A DNA stretch of 7,291 bases from Euryarchaeota archaeon UBA128 (lineage in GTDB: Archaea > Thermoplasmatota > Poseidoniia > Poseidoniales > Poseidoniaceae), in assembly GCA_002496955.1 (NCBI GenBank), contig DALZ01000077.1, positions 1-7,291 of the forward strand. Reading direction: 5' to 3'. Under the pieces are notes generated by a model, which made no database searches, had not been told where the DNA came from, and saw only the letters and a program-made list of their open reading frames with translations. Shown here piece by piece: positions 6,170 through 7,291 of this stretch (its first letter is position 1; each line of letters starts with the position of its first letter). Position numbers and translations under genes: made by a program.

Positions 6170-7291
6170 TTAGTCCCTGCGAGTCAATAGTGCTGCACCA
6201 AGTAGCGCAATGATACCAGCCAATGCACCGAAACCAGGTAGCATAGGATTCTCGTCGGAATAATTGTCCGCTGGTTCTGAATATAGTCTGACCATGTTCC
6301 AATCGTCGCCCGCTTCCAGATCTGGATTGATGTGAATCATGTCGCCTTCAGTAATAGTTCCTGAGCCATCGACATCATGGAACATGATATCTGCACCGAC
6401 AGAAGTGGCTTGGGCCATTGAAACCTTCATGACGTCCTCGCCACATGTCATGGCATTTGTCTCAAGCATGTCAGTCGGGTCCATGTTGCCGTCCTCATCA
6501 GGGCCTCCATCCATTGTGCAACTAGCTAAAACGATGTGATAATCAGCGAATGAGCCAGCAACTTCGATGTCAGGAGTTAACATGTCAGTCGAAGTAATCT
6601 GCCAGTCTAATTGCACGTGGTGGTCACCGTGGTCGTGGTCACCGTGGTCATCGTCATCATCGGACATACTCGACATCATATCTTCAAACTCAACAATGTC
6701 TAGACCTTCGATATCATCGACATCGTAGTAGTTGAACATCGAGACAAATCCAGCCCACTCCTCGTCGCTCATCGGTTCATCGCCATAAAATCCGCTTTGG
6801 TTCATGTAAGCAGCATATTCACTGGCGGTCACCAAGTCATTACCGTCGGTATCAAACATACAGAATGCCATTGCAATTGAATCTCCGCCGGAGTCAAGGT
6901 TTGTGTAGAAGGTAGAGAACTCCATTTGGTCCAACAATCCATCACCATCGTCATCTACGCAATTAACCATCATGTCGATCATGCTGGCGAATTCTCCGTC
7001 ATCATCCTCCTCATCGGTGGAGGCAATGGAGACCACTTCATCGATAAATGCTTGGAGTTCGTCGATAGACAATTCACCAGTTGAATCGACGTCGCTGTTA
7101 TTGAAAGCATCGTTGAAAGCAGATTTCAACTCAGCATTGTAGTCCAAGTGTTGGTCATCGCCTTCATCCTCATCTGCGTTCCACATGGCGACGAATTCAT
7201 CCCAGGAGATTCCTTCGGAGTTGTCGACATCGCCTTCATCTAATGCTTCTTGAGGTGTTGGCGCATCGCCCGCCATGACTGCATCAATGAT
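6170..7291 (-). CDS. Secreted EF-hand calcium-binding protein with His-rich linker and PGF-CTERM-type anchor (5' partial)
   Basis: The frame is open to the right edge, so the start and any signal peptide lie outside; 373 residues are visible. Numbering here is from the internal Met at 7276. Calcium-loop-like 12-mers begin at Asp16, 62, 108, 142 and 185. Those at 62 and 108 are canonical (DVDSTGELSIDE, DDDGDGLLDQME), while 16 and 142 lack the position-6 Gly and 185 is degenerate at position 5. An Asp/His-rich linker follows at 206-220 (DDDDDHGDHDHGDHH) and could bind transition metals. The C-terminal domain (about 221-335) has Cys253 and Cys278 and a sixth, dockerin-like loop at 301-312 (DVDGSGTITEGD). 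The end has Pro-Gly-Phe at 347-349, a hydrophobic helix and Arg-Arg. This is the PGF-CTERM layout processed by archaeosortase, so the protein is inferred to be exported and attached to the archaeal surface. The strong acidity suits calcium binding. Its function beyond that is unknown. Confidence 0.88.
   Translation of the reverse strand: MIDAVMAGDAPTPQEALDEGDVDNSEGISWDEFVAMWNADEDEGDDQHLDYNAELKSAFNDAFNNSDVDSTGELSIDELQAFIDEVVSIASTDEEDDDGEFASMIDMMVNCVDDDGDGLLDQMEFSTFYTNLDSGGDSIAMAFCMFDTDGNDLVTASEYAAYMNQSGFYGDEPMSDEEWAGFVSMFNYYDVDDIEGLDIVEFEDMMSSMSDDDDDHGDHDHGDHHVQLDWQITSTDMLTPDIEVAGSFADYHIVLASCTMDGGPDEDGNMDPTDMLETNAMTCGEDVMKVSMAQATSVGADIMFHDVDGSGTITEGDMIHINPDLEAGDDWNMVRLYSEPADNYSDENPMLPGFGALAGIIALLGAALLTRRD
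6621..6650. repeat. 15-bp imperfect tandem repeat encoding the His/Asp linker
   Basis: Two adjacent copies of TGGTCACCGTGGTC plus one variable base (G, then A) match at 14 of 15 positions. The repeat stays in frame and encodes two DHGDH-type units of the metal-binding linker in the EF-hand protein. Because the unit is a multiple of three, copy number could change between strains without breaking the frame. Confidence 0.75.

Noticed and set aside
6600..6665. CRISPR-like or regulatory repeat cluster
   Set aside because: The repeats are short, directly adjacent, in frame and explained by the Asp/His codons of the linker; there are no spacers.

Overview
This 7.3 kb stretch is ordinary protein-coding DNA, probably from a marine planktonic archaeon. 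My best guess is the Marine Group II (Poseidoniales) lineage. Two features point there: a full-length archaeal/eukaryotic-style NEMF/Rqc2 protein, and an acidic surface protein whose C-terminus has the PGF-CTERM layout (Pro-Gly-Phe, hydrophobic helix, Arg-Arg). TATA-like boxes about 25-35 bases before several starts fit as well. The lineage call is inference. I see no mobile element, CRISPR array, rRNA or tRNA.

Left half (1-4322, all on +): three closely spaced genes. The first enters from outside the window. It is the end of a Nudix-like domain fused to a complete metallo-beta-lactamase-fold hydrolase with a C-terminal winged-helix segment. It is followed almost without a gap by a VAT1-like, zinc-free quinone-oxidoreductase-type dehydrogenase. 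After 41 bases comes the ribosome quality control factor RqcH/NEMF (723 aa), which keeps the Asp-Arg pair linked to C-terminal tailing of stalled nascent chains. The first two genes look like small-molecule or detoxification enzymes. Their link to RqcH is only co-linearity.

Middle (4323-5912): a 45-aa zinc-ribbon microprotein runs on the minus strand and starts immediately after the rqcH stop. A two-helix membrane protein on + follows, with its own TATA-like box, and its tail overlaps the tail of a minus-strand extended SDR (dihydroflavonol-reductase-like) by 23 bases.

Right end (5871-7291): an AT-rich divergent promoter region separates the SDR from a 73-aa single-helix membrane protein on +. 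Converging on it from the right edge is a large acidic EF-hand protein, truncated by the window at its N-terminus. It has five EF-hand-like loops, a short Asp/His-rich linker, a C-terminal domain with a sixth calcium-type loop, and a PGF-CTERM-type anchor.

No clearly new multi-gene system is evident. The items most worth a second look are the Nudix-MBL fusion, the unlisted zinc-ribbon microprotein, and the EF-hand/His-rich anchored surface protein.
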